NCBI GenBank assembly: GCA_025618425.1
Contig: CM046833.1
Span: 30,690,180 to 30,754,179 of the forward strand
Length of the DNA stretch: 64,000 nt
Reading direction: 5' to 3'
From: Heliocidaris tuberculata
Taxonomy: Eukaryota; Echinodermata; Echinoidea; Camarodonta; Echinometridae
The position numbers were made by a program, and so were the translations under genes. Shown here one piece after another: positions 1 through 12,045 of this stretch. Below the pieces are notes generated by a model. It ran no database searches, was not told the origin of the DNA, and saw nothing but the letters and a program-made list of their open reading frames with translations. The first letter of the stretch is position 1. Every line of letters begins with the position of its first letter.

Positions 1-1710
1 CAGGCTTCTTCAACTGGCCCTATAAAGACACAAGGTAATTTCCCTTATTGTTAATGATGTATTTGAGAAGACAAGCAAGGCCGTTGATATTGCATATGAT
101 TCTTTTGTTATAAGTATACCACAGTCACACAGCAAAACGACACCAACATGACCAAAGTCGACCGATTCTTGGCCATTAGGTTTAATGCAATATTGTGTTC
201 GGTCTGTTGTCGGTATGGTATCGATTCCATTGGTGTGACTGCAGTATGGGATAGCTGAGCGGAAGCCAGACTCCATAGTAGTCAATAAAAATGTTGACAT
301 AGTGAATCCAGTATATACTCAAGTAGTGTCGGATTGTGTTAACGATCTGTTTGCTGTGATCACTGCACATGTTTTATTTGAACAAGGGTCTGTGGTTTTC
401 ATGTCAAGTACTGCCTGAGATCGTGTGTATTTCATTTTGGATAGCAGTGTTACTTTAAGCCCTGCTCAAGCGAGCCGTTAGTTCACTCAATAATTCAAAT
501 AAAGTTTTATTCATGTAATTTTTCTCTTCCTTCTTATTACACCCAAAGCATGATCAATGAATAATGCATGACCTATTTCGGAGAGTTTGAAATGGAATTG
601 TCAGAAACCCATTTTTCAAAATTAATCGATGACGGTTCCATTCGGCTCATTAAGGTTTCGAAAAGCTTAAAAGTAATCTTGAGTCATTTCCCCGAAGAAC
701 AAATTATTGAAAAGGTTATTTCCTTTGGTTTTATATGGCACCATGCATAACCGTGATAAATGGATCTTTCATGACTGAGCAGGCACTATTTGCCATAAGC
801 CAATTTGTCATTATAATTTTGCGCATTATAAAGGCATCCATTCGTTAGGAATAGACAAAGCAATGGAGGGACAGAGCATTGTTCACAAACAATGCTTGCC
901 CCTCCAATGCTTTATCTATTCCGAACGAAACGACGCCTGGCGAGTGCAGTGTGTGTAATTGAGTTTTGACAGATGTATATCATTCAAATATGATTAGTAC
1001 AATTGGCCTTTATACGCTTTCAGTTTTGTACGCACCAAGGTCAATAAATATACATATGGCACTTTAACATCTGTTCGAGGCAAATGGGGCAGTTACAAAA
1101 ACCAGTTGTTTCTTACTTCTTACAAATTTCATGTTTGTCATAGCAGTACCTTTTAGCATGCATTATTTGGAAGAAGAGAACATGAGAATTTTATTAATAT
1201 TTTTTTTTTTTTTTTTTTTTTTTAATCCAAAAAAGATCACAATCATTTGTTGGGGTCATTTTAAAAAACTTTAACCGAACAGAACAGTCATACTTTTATT
1301 TTGAACAAATGGGTCTCTGACAATGCCAATTCAAGCTCTTTGAAATTGGTCATGCATGGTCCATTGATCATGGTTTACAGGTCACATGAAAGGAGAGATT
1401 ATGAGATTTCCAATGATATTTATGATAACAAAATTTAAATTAGAATTATTTAATAATCTAATCATAAAATTGGGTTTCTTTTTATCAGGGATACCGTGTA
1501 AAATTTCTAGGCAAGATATTTTTTTTTATAACAACAATATCACTTTGATGTTTGTTCTTACTCACTTTTCTTATATATACGTGTCGTTTTACACTACACT
1601 AAAGATACAAGGGGGGGGGTGAGTTGTAGTGGAGGGAGCAGGTATTTGGCAAATTACCAACTTGCCGTTGATGGCAGCAAACAAAATAATGTTAGTGAAT
1701 GATCAAGTGG
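1..1710. other. No gene recognised
   Basis: AT-rich DNA with a T-tract near 1200 and a G-tract near 1612. Short open frames have no family motif or credible splice context. A sequence near 545-575 (around ATGATCAATG and ATGCATGACC) recurs in inverted, diverged form near 730-770 and again near 1340-1375, so part of the stretch is probably an old dispersed repeat. Confidence 0.4.
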
Positions 1711-1925
1711 AGGTGCCGTGGTCCAGTGGTTTAAAGCGCTTGACTGGAGATGCGAGGATCGGGCGTTCGATCCCCGGCCCGGCACTTATGCCCCTGATCA
1801 AGGCATTTTATCTACATTGCTCTTTTATCGTACAACAAACAAATGAAGTCTTAAAGACATATTGATACCAGCGTGTGCATGTGTGTTATTAAAAATAAAA
1901 AAATAAAAAAAAATAAAAAAGGGGG
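1711..1925 (+). mobile_element. tRNA-derived SINE
   Basis: The head is tRNA-like: an A-box-like GTGGTCCAGTGG at about 1718 and a B-box-like GTTCGATCC at about 1768, followed by CCCGGCACT. A non-tRNA body ends in an A-rich tail with TAAAAA repeats at about 1890-1920. The head is closely similar to the SINE at 52116, so both belong to one family. It is not a functional tRNA, because no anticodon arm of normal form is present. Confidence 0.75.
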
Positions 1926-2030
1926 TCAAGTGTTTATCGCGTTGAACTCGTGTGACTGTGAACATTTAGGGCCCAGTCTTTGCGATTGATTTGAATCAAT
2001 CGCAACATGAAATCAACCACGAGTGTACCT

Positions 2031-2587
2031 GTAAAGGGAAACTTGGGTCAACCCCGGTAAAAATTGGTATGAATATAAGCAGAAATATAGGAAAAACATA
2101 TTACCGAAAGTTTGAGGAAAATCCGACTAGAAATCGAAGTGTTATGCATTATTGAAGTTGTAAACGATTAAACACAAAAAGGCAACTCGGGGACGTATCT
2201 TGCGAGCTCCTCTCCCATTTGGTCTTTACAGGAAATTTCTTTGATTGTCATTTTCTTATTTGTTAATGAAGGAATACATTTGTATTATACAGGTTTTGTG
2301 TAGAAACACATATGCAACGATTTTACCTAGGTTGCATGTATGATTAAATATTTTCTTTTAATTTTTTTTTTATTTATTTACTTTTTTTTAGGACAGGCAG
2401 AGCAAATTGGAGAGGACCTAGCAAGATAAATATCACAGGGTAACCAATCTGTCTTGATTGATTACAACATTAAAAATTCGTAATTTTCTTATTTCTTATT
2501 GGATTTTACTCAAACTTTTATTGATCTGTTTCTTTATTTTTTCTCCTATTAAAACCGACTTAAAATTAGGTTGGACTTCCCCTTTAA
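2031..2587. mobile_element. MITE-like element with inverted ends
   Basis: The left end (TAAAGGGAAACTTGGGTCAA) and right end (GGTTGGACTTCCCCTTTAAG) are imperfect inverted repeats, and no coding frame lies between them. The same kind of terminus bounds the element at 27624-28207, so this is a small dispersed non-autonomous family. Flanking it are two separate short palindromes, at 1980-2005 and 2606-2634, each with TTGCGATTGA facing TCAATCGCAA. They may be subterminal parts of a larger element. Confidence 0.55.
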
Positions 2588-2811
2588 GAGTTACAAGATT
2601 TTAATTTGCGATTGACTGATCAGATCAATCGCAACTCTTTGTGACAAAGTGCTGACCTCTTTTCAGTTTACACAAGATATTTGTGATGGGTGCTTCTTCT
2701 TTAGGTTTGATAATATGCAGGTATCAAGCTTCCATGGGTATTGAGGCTTCATACATATTGTGATATTCACTCGCAACATCAGCACTGGACTCTGGGTGCA
2801 TTCACGCGCAA

Positions 2812-3360
2812 GAAAATAAGGATTAAAGAAGGAGCAAGAGAGAGAGAGAGATAGAGGGAGAAGGAAAGAGAGAGGACTAGAAAATAAGGATTAGAAAGGG
2901 AAAGAGAGAAAGAGCATGAAGAAGGAGGAATCGAAAATAAGGATTACAGAGGGAGAGAGAGAAAGAGAGAGGAATCGAAAATAAGGATTAGAAAGGGAGA
3001 GAGAAAAAGAGAGGAATCGAAAATAAGTATTAGAGAGGGAGAGAGAAAGAGAGAGAGAGAGGAAACGAAAATAAGGGTTAGAGAGGTAAAGAGAGAGAGA
3101 GAGAGTTGGAAAGGAAGAGGACAGAAAAAATACGGATTAGAATTGGGAAGGAGAGAGAGAGAGAGAGAGAGGAGACACGAAAATAAGGATTAGAGAGGGA
3201 GAAATGGGGGACAAGAATATACGGATTAGAGAAGGGAGGGAGAGAGATATGAGACACGAAAATAAGGATTCGAACGGGGAGAGGGAGAGAGAAACAGAGC
3301 GGACAAGAAATAGAAAAGAAAAGAAAGAAAGAAAGAAGAGAGAAAGAGAGAGAGGGGGCC
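2812..3360. repeat. GA-rich degenerate minisatellite
   Basis: Variable tandem units combine a recurring core, CGAAAATAAGGATTAGAGAG, with GAGA tracts of different length. About ten cores can be read between 2815 and 3275. The reading frames across it are low-complexity Arg/Glu or Ser/Leu strings and are not genes. Confidence 0.85.
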
Positions 3361-3949
3361 TACCGCATCACATTCTAGATCAGCCATCTGAATAGAACTT
3401 ACACCAGAAACAGTGATCTTCATCTGTGTGCATTTATTTCCGGTCACTTTTACCCCTTTATAGTTGAGCAAACATTTTCTTCGAACTCACAGAAATAAAA
3501 TCGATTTTACATAGGTTATTATCGATTATTCTGCACTTGAGGGACAAAGTCAACTTCGGGTAGGAAATACTTTCCTTACTTCTTCCGCTCCTACAAGGAC
3601 GTGTTTCCTATAGTGCATAGAGAGACTGCATAGTTTATGATGCCCTGTAAACATGGTATAAATCCATCTTTATCATTATTTCTTGAGACTAGAATCTTCA
3701 AACGATCAAAGGTGTGCTTAGGATTTCACATGTAGCGATTGAATGCCCGCGCCAAAGAAATTGTTAACTTTCAACTGCCAAATTGGGTTATTATGAAACA
3801 TCAATCCCAATAAATTTTTTTTTTTTTTTTTGTGAAGAAATATATATTGAAGAAATATATTCTTCCGTTTTGATTTAAAAACTTAAACTAGCAAAAAGCA
3901 GCGTAATGATACACGTAAATACATTTTTGTCTAAAATTGATATAAAACC

Positions 3950-4419
3950 CCCGGGGGGCACTCGAATTATATTTTGACGGGGGTGTGCCTCACGAATCCC
4001 CGAAAAGGGGGTCTAAGGAACTGACTTCAAGGTGTAAAATACGGGGTCTTGGGAACTATGATCTATTGGGCAGAGTGAAAAACAGGGTCTAGGGAACTAC
4101 AAAACTAACCGGGGGCCGCGCCGGGGGCCGCGCCCGCGCCGTGTAGCGCTAGTAGCTAGCTAGCTGGAGCAGTTTTCAAGGCTCGCGCGACGAAAGGGCC
4201 TAGGGCGCGAGACCAAGTCGAGCGACCACTGCCTCCGCCACGCTCCCGGCCGCATGCGAACGGATATGTTTCATAACGGGGGTCTTCAGAGCGCCGGCTG
4301 AGCGGCTCCTGAGCGGAACTGAGTATCTAGAGAACGGAAATCGGGGTCTGAAAAAGGGGGTCATCAAAGCGGCACGTCCCCGTACCACCAATATACGTGA
4401 GTGCCCCCCCCCCCCCGGG
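3950..4419. mobile_element. Non-autonomous hAT-like transposon with 8-bp target duplication
   Basis: The 470-bp element begins CCCGGGGGGCACTC and ends with the inverted GAGTGCCC followed by a C-run and CCCGGG. It is flanked on both sides by the identical 8-bp ATAAAACC (3942-3949 and 4420-4427), the target-duplication length made by hAT transposases. The interior is GC-rich, including GGGGGCCGCGCC repeats near 4110-4135, unlike the AT-rich surroundings. It encodes no transposase. Confidence 0.8.
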
Positions 4420-4487
4420 ATAAAACCGACTCATATATTAGAGATCCCCCAAATTTACGACAGCTTGATTTGGTTACAGTATTGAAA

Positions 4488-4620
4488 ATCAAATATATTT
4501 ACCATGTTCACCTGATTACTTTCATTAGTAATCAAATATATTTACCATGTTCACCTGATTACTTTCATTAGTAATCAAATATATTTACCATGTTCACCTG
4601 ATTACTTTCATTAGTAATAA
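4488..4620. repeat. Three tandem copies of a 43-bp unit
   Basis: The unit contains TTTACCATGTTCACCTGATT followed by ACTTTCATTAGTAATCAAAT. The ACCATG landmark recurs at 4501, 4544 and 4587. The copies are nearly identical, which points to recent amplification. Confidence 0.9.
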
Positions 4621-5834
4621 AATTTGAATATCCATCCAGTATTCTTGCAGCAACATTCCAAATATGTATATTTGCCACTTTTGTTCTTCTTCAACTCGTC
4701 CGCGAGGTGGCCATTTAGGCTATTTAGGGTTCACGTGCTGAAACTAAGCTCACTAAGGTTTTTATTTCATGTTACATATATATTAAATCACATTGTCGAC
4801 CCAACTGCCTCCAAGGAGTCCAAGCTATGGGACATAAATAGATACATAGATAGTATATCACATTTTCGAGAACACTGATCCTGCGTACTGTGTAGTCGCT
4901 TAAATGTACATACAGTATATATTAGGGGGTTGTTATAAAATGCTGTTGTGTAAGACATGGGAGACGTTCCCGGATTAAAGACACACTGGGTCGCACCGAT
5001 TGCTTGTTTTTGGAAAACTGTTGTGGGATCCATGGTGGTCAGAAATATAATCAATTTGTTTGAAACACCAACTTAATCACGATGAAACCATGCTTTGACT
5101 GATCAATTTACACAATTCCTCTCATCCATGCTTGACAGCAGTGGGGTCAATTCAAGCAGGAGACAATCCACGATCCTTATATGGTCACGTCACACATGCA
5201 GGTTCGACAAGTAGCCTACGAAATAGTTTTTCTCAGTGGAAAATACATAAAAACGGATTTTTTTTTTGTTTTGTTTTATTCATTTGAATCATCAAAGTGA
5301 CCCCCAAACACATGTAAGATATGCACAAACTATACATGTTAGTGAACGAAACATACGTATAGGCAGGGAAATTTCCTTGGTGTATAGGCCTAAGTCTAAG
5401 AATGTTAATGGTTTGGCATGTTCTGTCTCCGGACCCTAATCCCAAACAGGTTGTGTTCAACGAGTTGAATAGGAAGGTCTAAGTAACCTCCCTAAACAGT
5501 TGTGCTGGAATACCAAATGGACATTCCAAGCAATAATTCTTCTGAAATTCATTAAGGAATATATTACATTTGAAATTTGACAACCAAAGTACGGCTGCTC
5601 TAGACGAATTCAATGTATACTTTGTTGTTGTTTTTTTCTTTTGGTTTTGAACAGAAAGCACTTTAAAACTTCATAAACTGTTTTGTCAGCTTTCGTCAGT
5701 TGTGGATATCCAACCAACCCCTGTTAGATTATATCACACCTAAAAGTACCAAAGCATATTATATACAGTGTGAGTCAATAGAGAGGAAACCCAGATTCCA
5801 GATAGCAATCAGTAGATATAAATTGTTTAGATTG
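4621..5834. other. No gene recognised
   Basis: The frames on either strand are short and show no domain, signal peptide with processing sites, or in-phase splice sites. No repeat family was recognised either. Confidence 0.4.
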
Positions 5835-6175
5835 TTTAGATTGTTTGTCACCTGTGCTTGGGAGGGGGAAAGCGGATTGAATCACTGTAACCCTCGGGTC
5901 TTGTCTCCCGATATAACTGACTGGGATGTGCAGGAGTACACCGGGGTTTCCCCCTGCTCTTCTTCGAATAGTGCAGTGGGTTCTTAACGTACAAAAGGTA
6001 GCGACTCTCCTCTAACACGGGGTCTCTATTTAACGTCCTCTCCGAAGGATGGAGTGTTTTCCAATGTAACAGTCTATGAAAAAGAGGAGGGGCACGACAC
6101 ACAACGCAAGCTTCAGTCTTTCGAACGGGATCTTCGGTTCGACAGGCAGATGCTTTACCGACTGGGCCATACTCA
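5835..6175 (-). mobile_element. tRNA-derived SINE, minus strand
   Basis: Read on the minus strand from about 6172, it starts with an A-box-like TGGCCCAGTCGGTAAAGCAT and a decayed B box near CCGTTCGAAAG. The body contains GAGAGGACGTTAAATAGAGA and AAGAACCCACTGCACTATTC, phrases typical of invertebrate V/SINE2-type bodies. The 115-codon minus-strand open frame across it is this SINE read through, not a gene. Confidence 0.7.
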
Positions 6176-6255
6176 TAATTATTGTAGCCTATCATGTGTC
6201 TTTCAATTTGACACCTTGATCAATAGAATCCGACCATGGACAGCTGAACAGTAAC

Positions 6256-6826
6256 ATTTTTCCTATTTCATGTCAAATTTGCCTCTGCCCACCCTTTGAA
6301 TGAAATGAACTGTCAACCAAATGATCTCTATTCCAGTTGATGAACATGATCTGATGATGAATGCACTCACAAACTCCTGAACACCATTCATGCTTTTTGA
6401 AAAAGGCCAGTGCTCAGTCATCCATGATTGCATTTCGGTGAGCAGCCTATCAAATTAAAAAAAGACATTTTCAACTACCACACCATTATAATACATTTCA
6501 GCGAATTCACTTGGTTTTTTAAATATTTAAATAATCCGACAACATTTTTCCTGATTCATGTCAAATTTGCCTCTGCGCACGTTTTAAATGAAATGAACTG
6601 TCAACCAAATGATCTCCATTCCATTTGATGAACATGATGAATACACTCACAAACACCTGAACACTACTCAGCCCAAACTTGGGCAAAGACGATTGTGACA
6701 TGCTTTTTGAAAAAGGCTAGTGCTCAGTCATCCATGATTGCATTTTGGTGAGCAGCCTATCAAATTATAAAAGACATTTTCAACTATCACATCATTATAA
6801 TACATGTCAGCTTTTTCACTTGTTTT
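6256..6826. repeat. Tandem duplication of a segment of about 285 bp
   Basis: Copy 1 (about 6256-6517) and copy 2 (about 6544-6826) share long blocks such as CATGTCAAATTTGCCTCTGC, GAACTGTCAACCAAATGATC, AGTGCTCAGTCATCCATGAT and GGTGAGCAGCCTATCAAATT. Copy 2 contains an extra stretch near 6670-6700. No coding function is evident. Confidence 0.9.
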
Positions 6827-6832
6827 GTTTTG

Positions 6833-6863
<31 letters not shown>

Positions 6864-6876
6864 TGTTTTTGTTTTT
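6825..6876. repeat. TTTTG/TTTTTG microsatellite
   Basis: Uninterrupted GTTTT units change to GTTTTT units immediately after the 285-bp duplication. Confidence 0.9.
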
Positions 6877-7984
6877 TATATTGGGGCTTGATGTAGAATT
6901 CTTATTTATTTAATCATACTTTGTATATAGTAGCCATGTGGGGAATAGACATTGAAATAAAAACTCGTCTTAAAATCCCGGGTGTACCGAAACCTTTGAC
7001 GAGCACTGTATGTTTCAGCTTAATGTGGCGTAAACTAAAATCGATGGCCCGGTGGTGCGAGAATCGGGTCGTGTGGGATAAATAAAACAAATCTTATTCA
7101 GTCCGAAAATTGCCTTGTTTAAAACTAAAGTTTAGCTCTGGTCATGCAATTACAATGTCAAAGGAAGTTTATGGAAGCATTTCGACAATACTGATTATGT
7201 TGTACATAAAAACTGTTGTAAGATGTGCATCAAAACGATTTTTTTAAAACATTGCTGAAAGTCACATGCTATCACACAAAGTTAAAATGATATTGGTTTT
7301 TATTAATATAATGTGTACCAGGAATGGTTTTGTTTGGCTGGCCATATTTAAGTATTTTGAGACTTCAAGAGTAAAATTTGATCGTTGAAAACATTGGATA
7401 AATGCATAATCGCATCCTAAGATTGAGCTATGGAAAGGTCTCTGTGTTTTTGAAAAAAATGTTGACTAATTATCAGGACGTCCTCGCAAATACGCCCATA
7501 GCAACGCTCTTAAAGGAAGCAAGGTAATTAAGGTATTGAAAAAGTCCACTGCGTTGCAAAACAGAAATTAAGTAATGTATTGTTATTTATTATTATTATT
7601 AGGACCGTTATGTCCTTGATATAATTTCATTTTACGATGACCTAGTTTCAGTTGGCACCTTTTTTTTCCCCCTTATTTTAACCGCAATTAACACAGTTCC
7701 ACCTTCCGATCAGTACTCGGACCTGATGTAGCCTCACGTGAAGTAAATCCAACTCAAGTTGTTCCTGGCTTTCAAGCGGGAGGAGGGGGGGGGGGGTTGA
7801 TAGCTTCAACATATTATTCTTGATACTCCTCTTGTGCATAGTAGATAAATAAAAAAAATTGGAAGTACTATATACTTTTCTTTTCTAAATCGAGCTGCCC
7901 ACACTTCGAATATGTGATTATGATTGACATGAGAAATTATTTGCCGATCTTTTTTTTTCTCAAAGCTTTTCCTTTTTTTTTTAT
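6877..7984. other. No gene; part of a dispersed repeat
   Basis: The stretch around 7115-7200 (AGCTCTGGTCATGCAATTAC) resembles segments at 34945 and 44125 and is probably another copy of that dispersed family. The rest is AT-rich with a G-run at 7785-7797 and no supported gene. Confidence 0.4.
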
Positions 7985-10500
7985 TTGATTTGATTTATTT
8001 GTCAAGTTCAAATATACACATACATAAAATAAAAATTCATGAAAGCTTGACAGGATGACCCATGAAAGCTCGAGAGCTTATTTACAATGGGGTCCTAAAC
8101 AGAGCATTACAAGACAATTATGGAAATGTATGGCATTAGTTCTTATATACAGATGAAACATATTTACAGAAAAGTATAACAGCAACAAAACTGAATGAAG
8201 AAGAAGAAAAAAAAAAAGTTAAACCCAACAATAAAACAATACATATAAATAAGAACAAGGTATAGAGAAAAGAATATTGATCTGAAAATCTTAGCCATAT
8301 CACACAAATGTGTAAATCATGTCACTTGTTTCTGTTTTCTTAGACTCAAGTGATAGGAAATCTTTTAGAACTCTCTTAAAATGTGCGAAGTTTCCTATTG
8401 CTTTAATGTGATTAGGGAGGGAATTCCAGTGTTTGATTGCATTATAATAGAAGCAGTTGCCAATACTGCCTACTCGTTCGGGCAATGTAAAGTTATATTG
8501 ACTATTTCTTGTTTCGTAATTATGTAAATCAATAACAAGATTAAAGTTGTGGCCAATATAATGATTCGCCCTCGAGTGATATATTTTGTGCGCGTGATGT
8601 AGTATGAGCTGTTTTGATCTTTGACTGACATCAAGTAGTCCAACTGCAGATAACTCATTATAGCCAACGTGCGTTCTTGGGCCTAAACAAAGAATAAATC
8701 TAACCATTTTATTTTGAATGATTTTTAATTTCTTTTGTTCCGACTTGCCTAAATTGGTATACCACGCGGCGTTAGCATAGTCGAATAAGCACTGAATGAG
8801 AGCAAAGCACAGTATACGTCTTGCATGTGAATTCATGCAATTTTGGTATCTGTACAAAAATTTCAAACGGGAGTTAGCTTTTTTTACTATAGAATCTACT
8901 AAGGATGAAAATGAAACCTGGCTTGTTAAGTGGACGCCTAAATATTTTACAGATTCTTTTCTCTGAATTATTTAATCTTTGTATGCTACTTTGAAACCAT
9001 CAGATTTTTTAGCATTGCCTTTGCTACAAAACAAAATGCTTTCTGTTTTACCCAAGTGTAAAGAGAGCTTATTGTCTGTCATCTAATCTACACATATTGA
9101 CAGCTCTTCATTGAGTTTTTCCTCAACAGATTTTGGATTAGAATTTGAATAAAGTAATACACTGTCATCGGCATATAATAATAGCTTACAATCTTTTACA
9201 CAAATACACATATCATTTATATAACTCGTAAAGAGTATTGGGCCTAAAATGCTCCCTTGTGGAACTCCACAAGTTATTGGAAGTAATTTTGAATATACAT
9301 CATGGATTGCAACCAGCTGGTGTCGGTTTGATAAGTACGATCTGAACCATGCTAAATTCGCCGTACTGAATCCCATTACTTGTAGTTTTTTTCAATAATA
9401 TCTCGTGATTAACAGTATCGAAAGCCTTTTGTAGGTCAAGAAGCACCATACCAACGAAGTGCCCATGTGAGGTTTCGGTCCTCACGTAATCTGTTAAATG
9501 AATTAGGCTTGTTTCAGTCGAGTAGTCGTGACGAAAGCCAGACTGAAAATCATATATTAGATTTTTTTTCTTTGTAGTATTTTTCAATTTGAACAAGAAC
9601 CGATTTTTCCATAATTTTCGAAACTACACTTAATACACTAATTGGTCTATAATTTCCAACATCTGTTTTGTCTTTCTTTTTATACAGCGGTGTCACTTTA
9701 GCTATTTTCATATCGTCAGGAAAAGTACTCGTCATAATAGATAGATTAATTATAAAACAAAGAGGTCTAAATAAAGTTTTTGCGCCATCTTTCAAAAATT
9801 TAGCAGGAATCAGATCTAGACCCGTACCTTTGGATACGTTTAATTTACGTAACTCATTATACACAAATTGCTCACTAACTAGTAATAGCTCAAAGCTATC
9901 TTCAGTTACACCTTTTTCTTCGTAAAACTCATGAACACTGTTATTATTATCTACACTGAACAGGTTATTCAATGGAGGTAGTTTGTTAACTAAATTGGCA
10001 GCAACATTTGTGAAATAAGAATTGAATTCATTGACTATCGCCATTTTATCATGACACAATTTTCCATTGATACTTATGACAGTCTCTTGAACTTTACTTT
10101 TCTTATTTTTTAATCCTAAGTTTTTCAAATTCTGCCAGAGTCTCATTGAATCTTGTTTGTTTTCTTCTATCTGGTTTTGCAAATGCTCGAGCTTTGCCTT
10201 TCTTACTTTCCTTTGAACTAAATTTCGTAACGCTCGATATGATTTAGACAGCGTTTCGTCTTTCATATTTTTCTTCATTTTCTTGTAAGCTGCGTTTCTC
10301 TCTCTAATAAGGGACAAAATTTCTTTGTTCATCCAGATTTCTGTTCTTTGCTTTATTCTAACCTGTTTCCGTGGAGCAAGCATGTTTAAGGTTGAAATAA
10401 ATACGTTTTGAAATTTTGACCATGCTTTATTTACATCTGTACAATTACTTATCGATGACCAGTCGACGAGAGATATATCATGTATATTGTCTCTTGCTCT
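7985..10500 (-). pseudogene. 5'-truncated, frameshifted non-LTR retrotransposon (CR1/L2-like group)
   Basis: Read on the minus strand, the coding remnant runs from about 10498 to 8300. In order it shows an Arg/Lys-rich linker, the RT finger motif NYRPISVL, DLQKAFDTVNHEIL, GVPQGSILGPILF, and the catalytic YADDSVLLYS at about 9160. A C-terminal thumb-like region follows (8866-8300, FDYANAAWY, KLKIIQNKMVRFI). Frame changes near 9590, 9380 and between 9080 and 8866 break the frame. The upstream endonuclease is absent. The 3' tail runs to a T-rich end at about 7975-7990. The clade is judged from motif style only. Confidence 0.88.
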
Positions 10501-11584
10501 TGCAAAAGGAAATACGGATATGTGATATAAGCAATTTATTTTGACTTTTATTCATAAGCAATATCGATAGTTCTGTGTGTCTTATATTTCCAGATGAATT
10601 AATTTACTTTGATAAATCTGAATTGACATAAATGTGTTATTTTATCCCATTTCTACCTATCTTAAAGCTCATGAACAGTATTGGTAGCAAAAAGGAAATT
10701 GAAGAGAAACATGTTATAGTTTCATTATTGTTCTCCTTGTATCAAAAAATGTTTGTAAAAGATCATTTGGTATTCCATCTATGATTTCTGGTGAATTTCA
10801 GTGTAAATATCTGTAAGGAATGCCCGATCACTGCCAATATGCTAGGACCCTTCCACCCCGACGGCTCTCCGCACAGCAATCTTGAGGCTTCGCATAGAGA
10901 CAGCATGTGTATCACTGCGTGTAGCTACTCATTGGTTTTACACGTGTGTGTACAGTGTATAGGACATGCTGCTTTTGTTGGGATTTTACGTGCCTGTCCC
11001 GGCACATAAATTAGTTTTTGCCTCTTATTTGCTTAATGTTAAACTTTAGGAGACGAAATCTTCACAGTGTCTTAGTATTGCTAGTACCTTGCTATTTATC
11101 AACAAAAATTGAAGAAATCTGATGAACAGTCTACATGACCTTTAAATCTAGTTTTAGCAAGTACACTAAGTTTGATCAGTGGCGAATTTTCGATTTTTGA
11201 ACAGATAATTTTTTATTTTTTATTTTTTTTTTGCTTGTCAAAGAATTTTGGAGAGAAACCTGACCCTCAAAATCGAATAACCTTCCTCTTTTTTTTCAGA
11301 AGATTTCTGAGATTTGAGCCCTCCCTTTTTTTTCTAAAAACAAATTCCTGGATCCAACCCTGGTTTATATATTTTATATGACCGCCCTAGTACGTTTTTT
11401 CCAATTACCTATATTTTTTGGTCTCATCAATGCCCCCATAGATATTTTTTAATGAAAATTTAGTATTTGTCAAGGAAAATATGAAATAACTGTCATGTGA
11501 TAGTACTTATTGTTCTGACTTGGAATGCCTTTTCTTATCTTTTAACGATGCCTGCTAATGTTGTGTGCATGCGGGCTTGAAATC
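10501..11584. other. No gene; a decayed repeat fragment
   Basis: Between about 11185 and 11375, phrases such as CTTGTCAAAGAATTTTGGAG and TTCCTGGATCCAACCCTGG match the dispersed short-transposon family seen at 23278, 40737, 42400 and 42720. The remainder has no supported feature. Confidence 0.4.
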
Positions 11585-11685
11585 CAATGACCAGGGGTAA
11601 TAATAAAAAAACATTGTAAAGCGCATTGAAGTATTCAAATAACGCGCAATATAAATGTAATATATTGTTATTATTTAGTTCCCTT
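11585..11685 (+). mobile_element. SINE 3' end fragment
   Basis: GACCAGGGGTAATAATA is followed by AAAGCGCATTGAAG and CGCGCAATATAAATG with an ATTGTTATTATT tail. This matches the 3' part of the SINE at 52116 (CCAGGGTAATAATG, GCGCTATATAAGTAG, ATTATTATT). The tRNA-like head is missing. Confidence 0.6.
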
Positions 11686-11689
11686 CGTT

Positions 11690-12042
11690 TAAATTTCACT
11701 GTGTTACTAGTTAATTGAATAATTTCCGGATGAATCTTCGCCAGCTACCAATGAAGATCGGAACAGCAGTAATTACCCTTTACACCTTGCCGAACAAACG
11801 AATCTCCCTTTCGTTTGTTACCATGGTGAGACTTACATCAGTTACCTTGGTTACATACGCTTTGTGACCAATTCCATTATACCAAGCGATATCTCGTATC
11901 TGGGATAATACTATCGGCATGAGCGGCAGGGAGCTACTTGTCTCATCCAATATTCACTCGATCAGTTCATTTGCTTTCATGCCTAAAGTTCGAACACTTT
12001 CCGCCAGTCGCTGCTGTTGCGAATTTCAAAAAGACGTTGGCT
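11690..12042 (+). promoter_or_regulatory. Presumed promoter and 5' UTR of the guanylate cyclase gene
   Basis: This is the stretch immediately upstream of the likely start codon at 12043. No clear TATA box is visible and the transcription start cannot be placed. The role is inferred purely from position. Confidence 0.3.
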
Positions 12043-12045
12043 ATG
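12043..12045 (+). CDS. sGC exon 1: start codon alone
   Basis: The ATG is followed at once by the donor GTAAGT, so only Met1 is encoded. It was chosen because exon 2 opens with codons for YGSV, matching the MYG start of beta-type H-NOX proteins with the Met split off. The upstream part of the exon is 5' UTR of unknown extent. Confidence 0.75.

Noticed and set aside
568..750. Plus-strand 60-codon frame with mixed composition
   Set aside because: No motif, no splice context, and the surroundings look like a diverged repeat.
1711..1790. Possible tRNA gene
   Set aside because: A and B boxes are present but no proper anticodon stem and loop; an A-rich tail follows, so it is a SINE head.
5848..6195. 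115-codon minus-strand frame
   Set aside because: It is a tRNA-derived SINE read through by chance.
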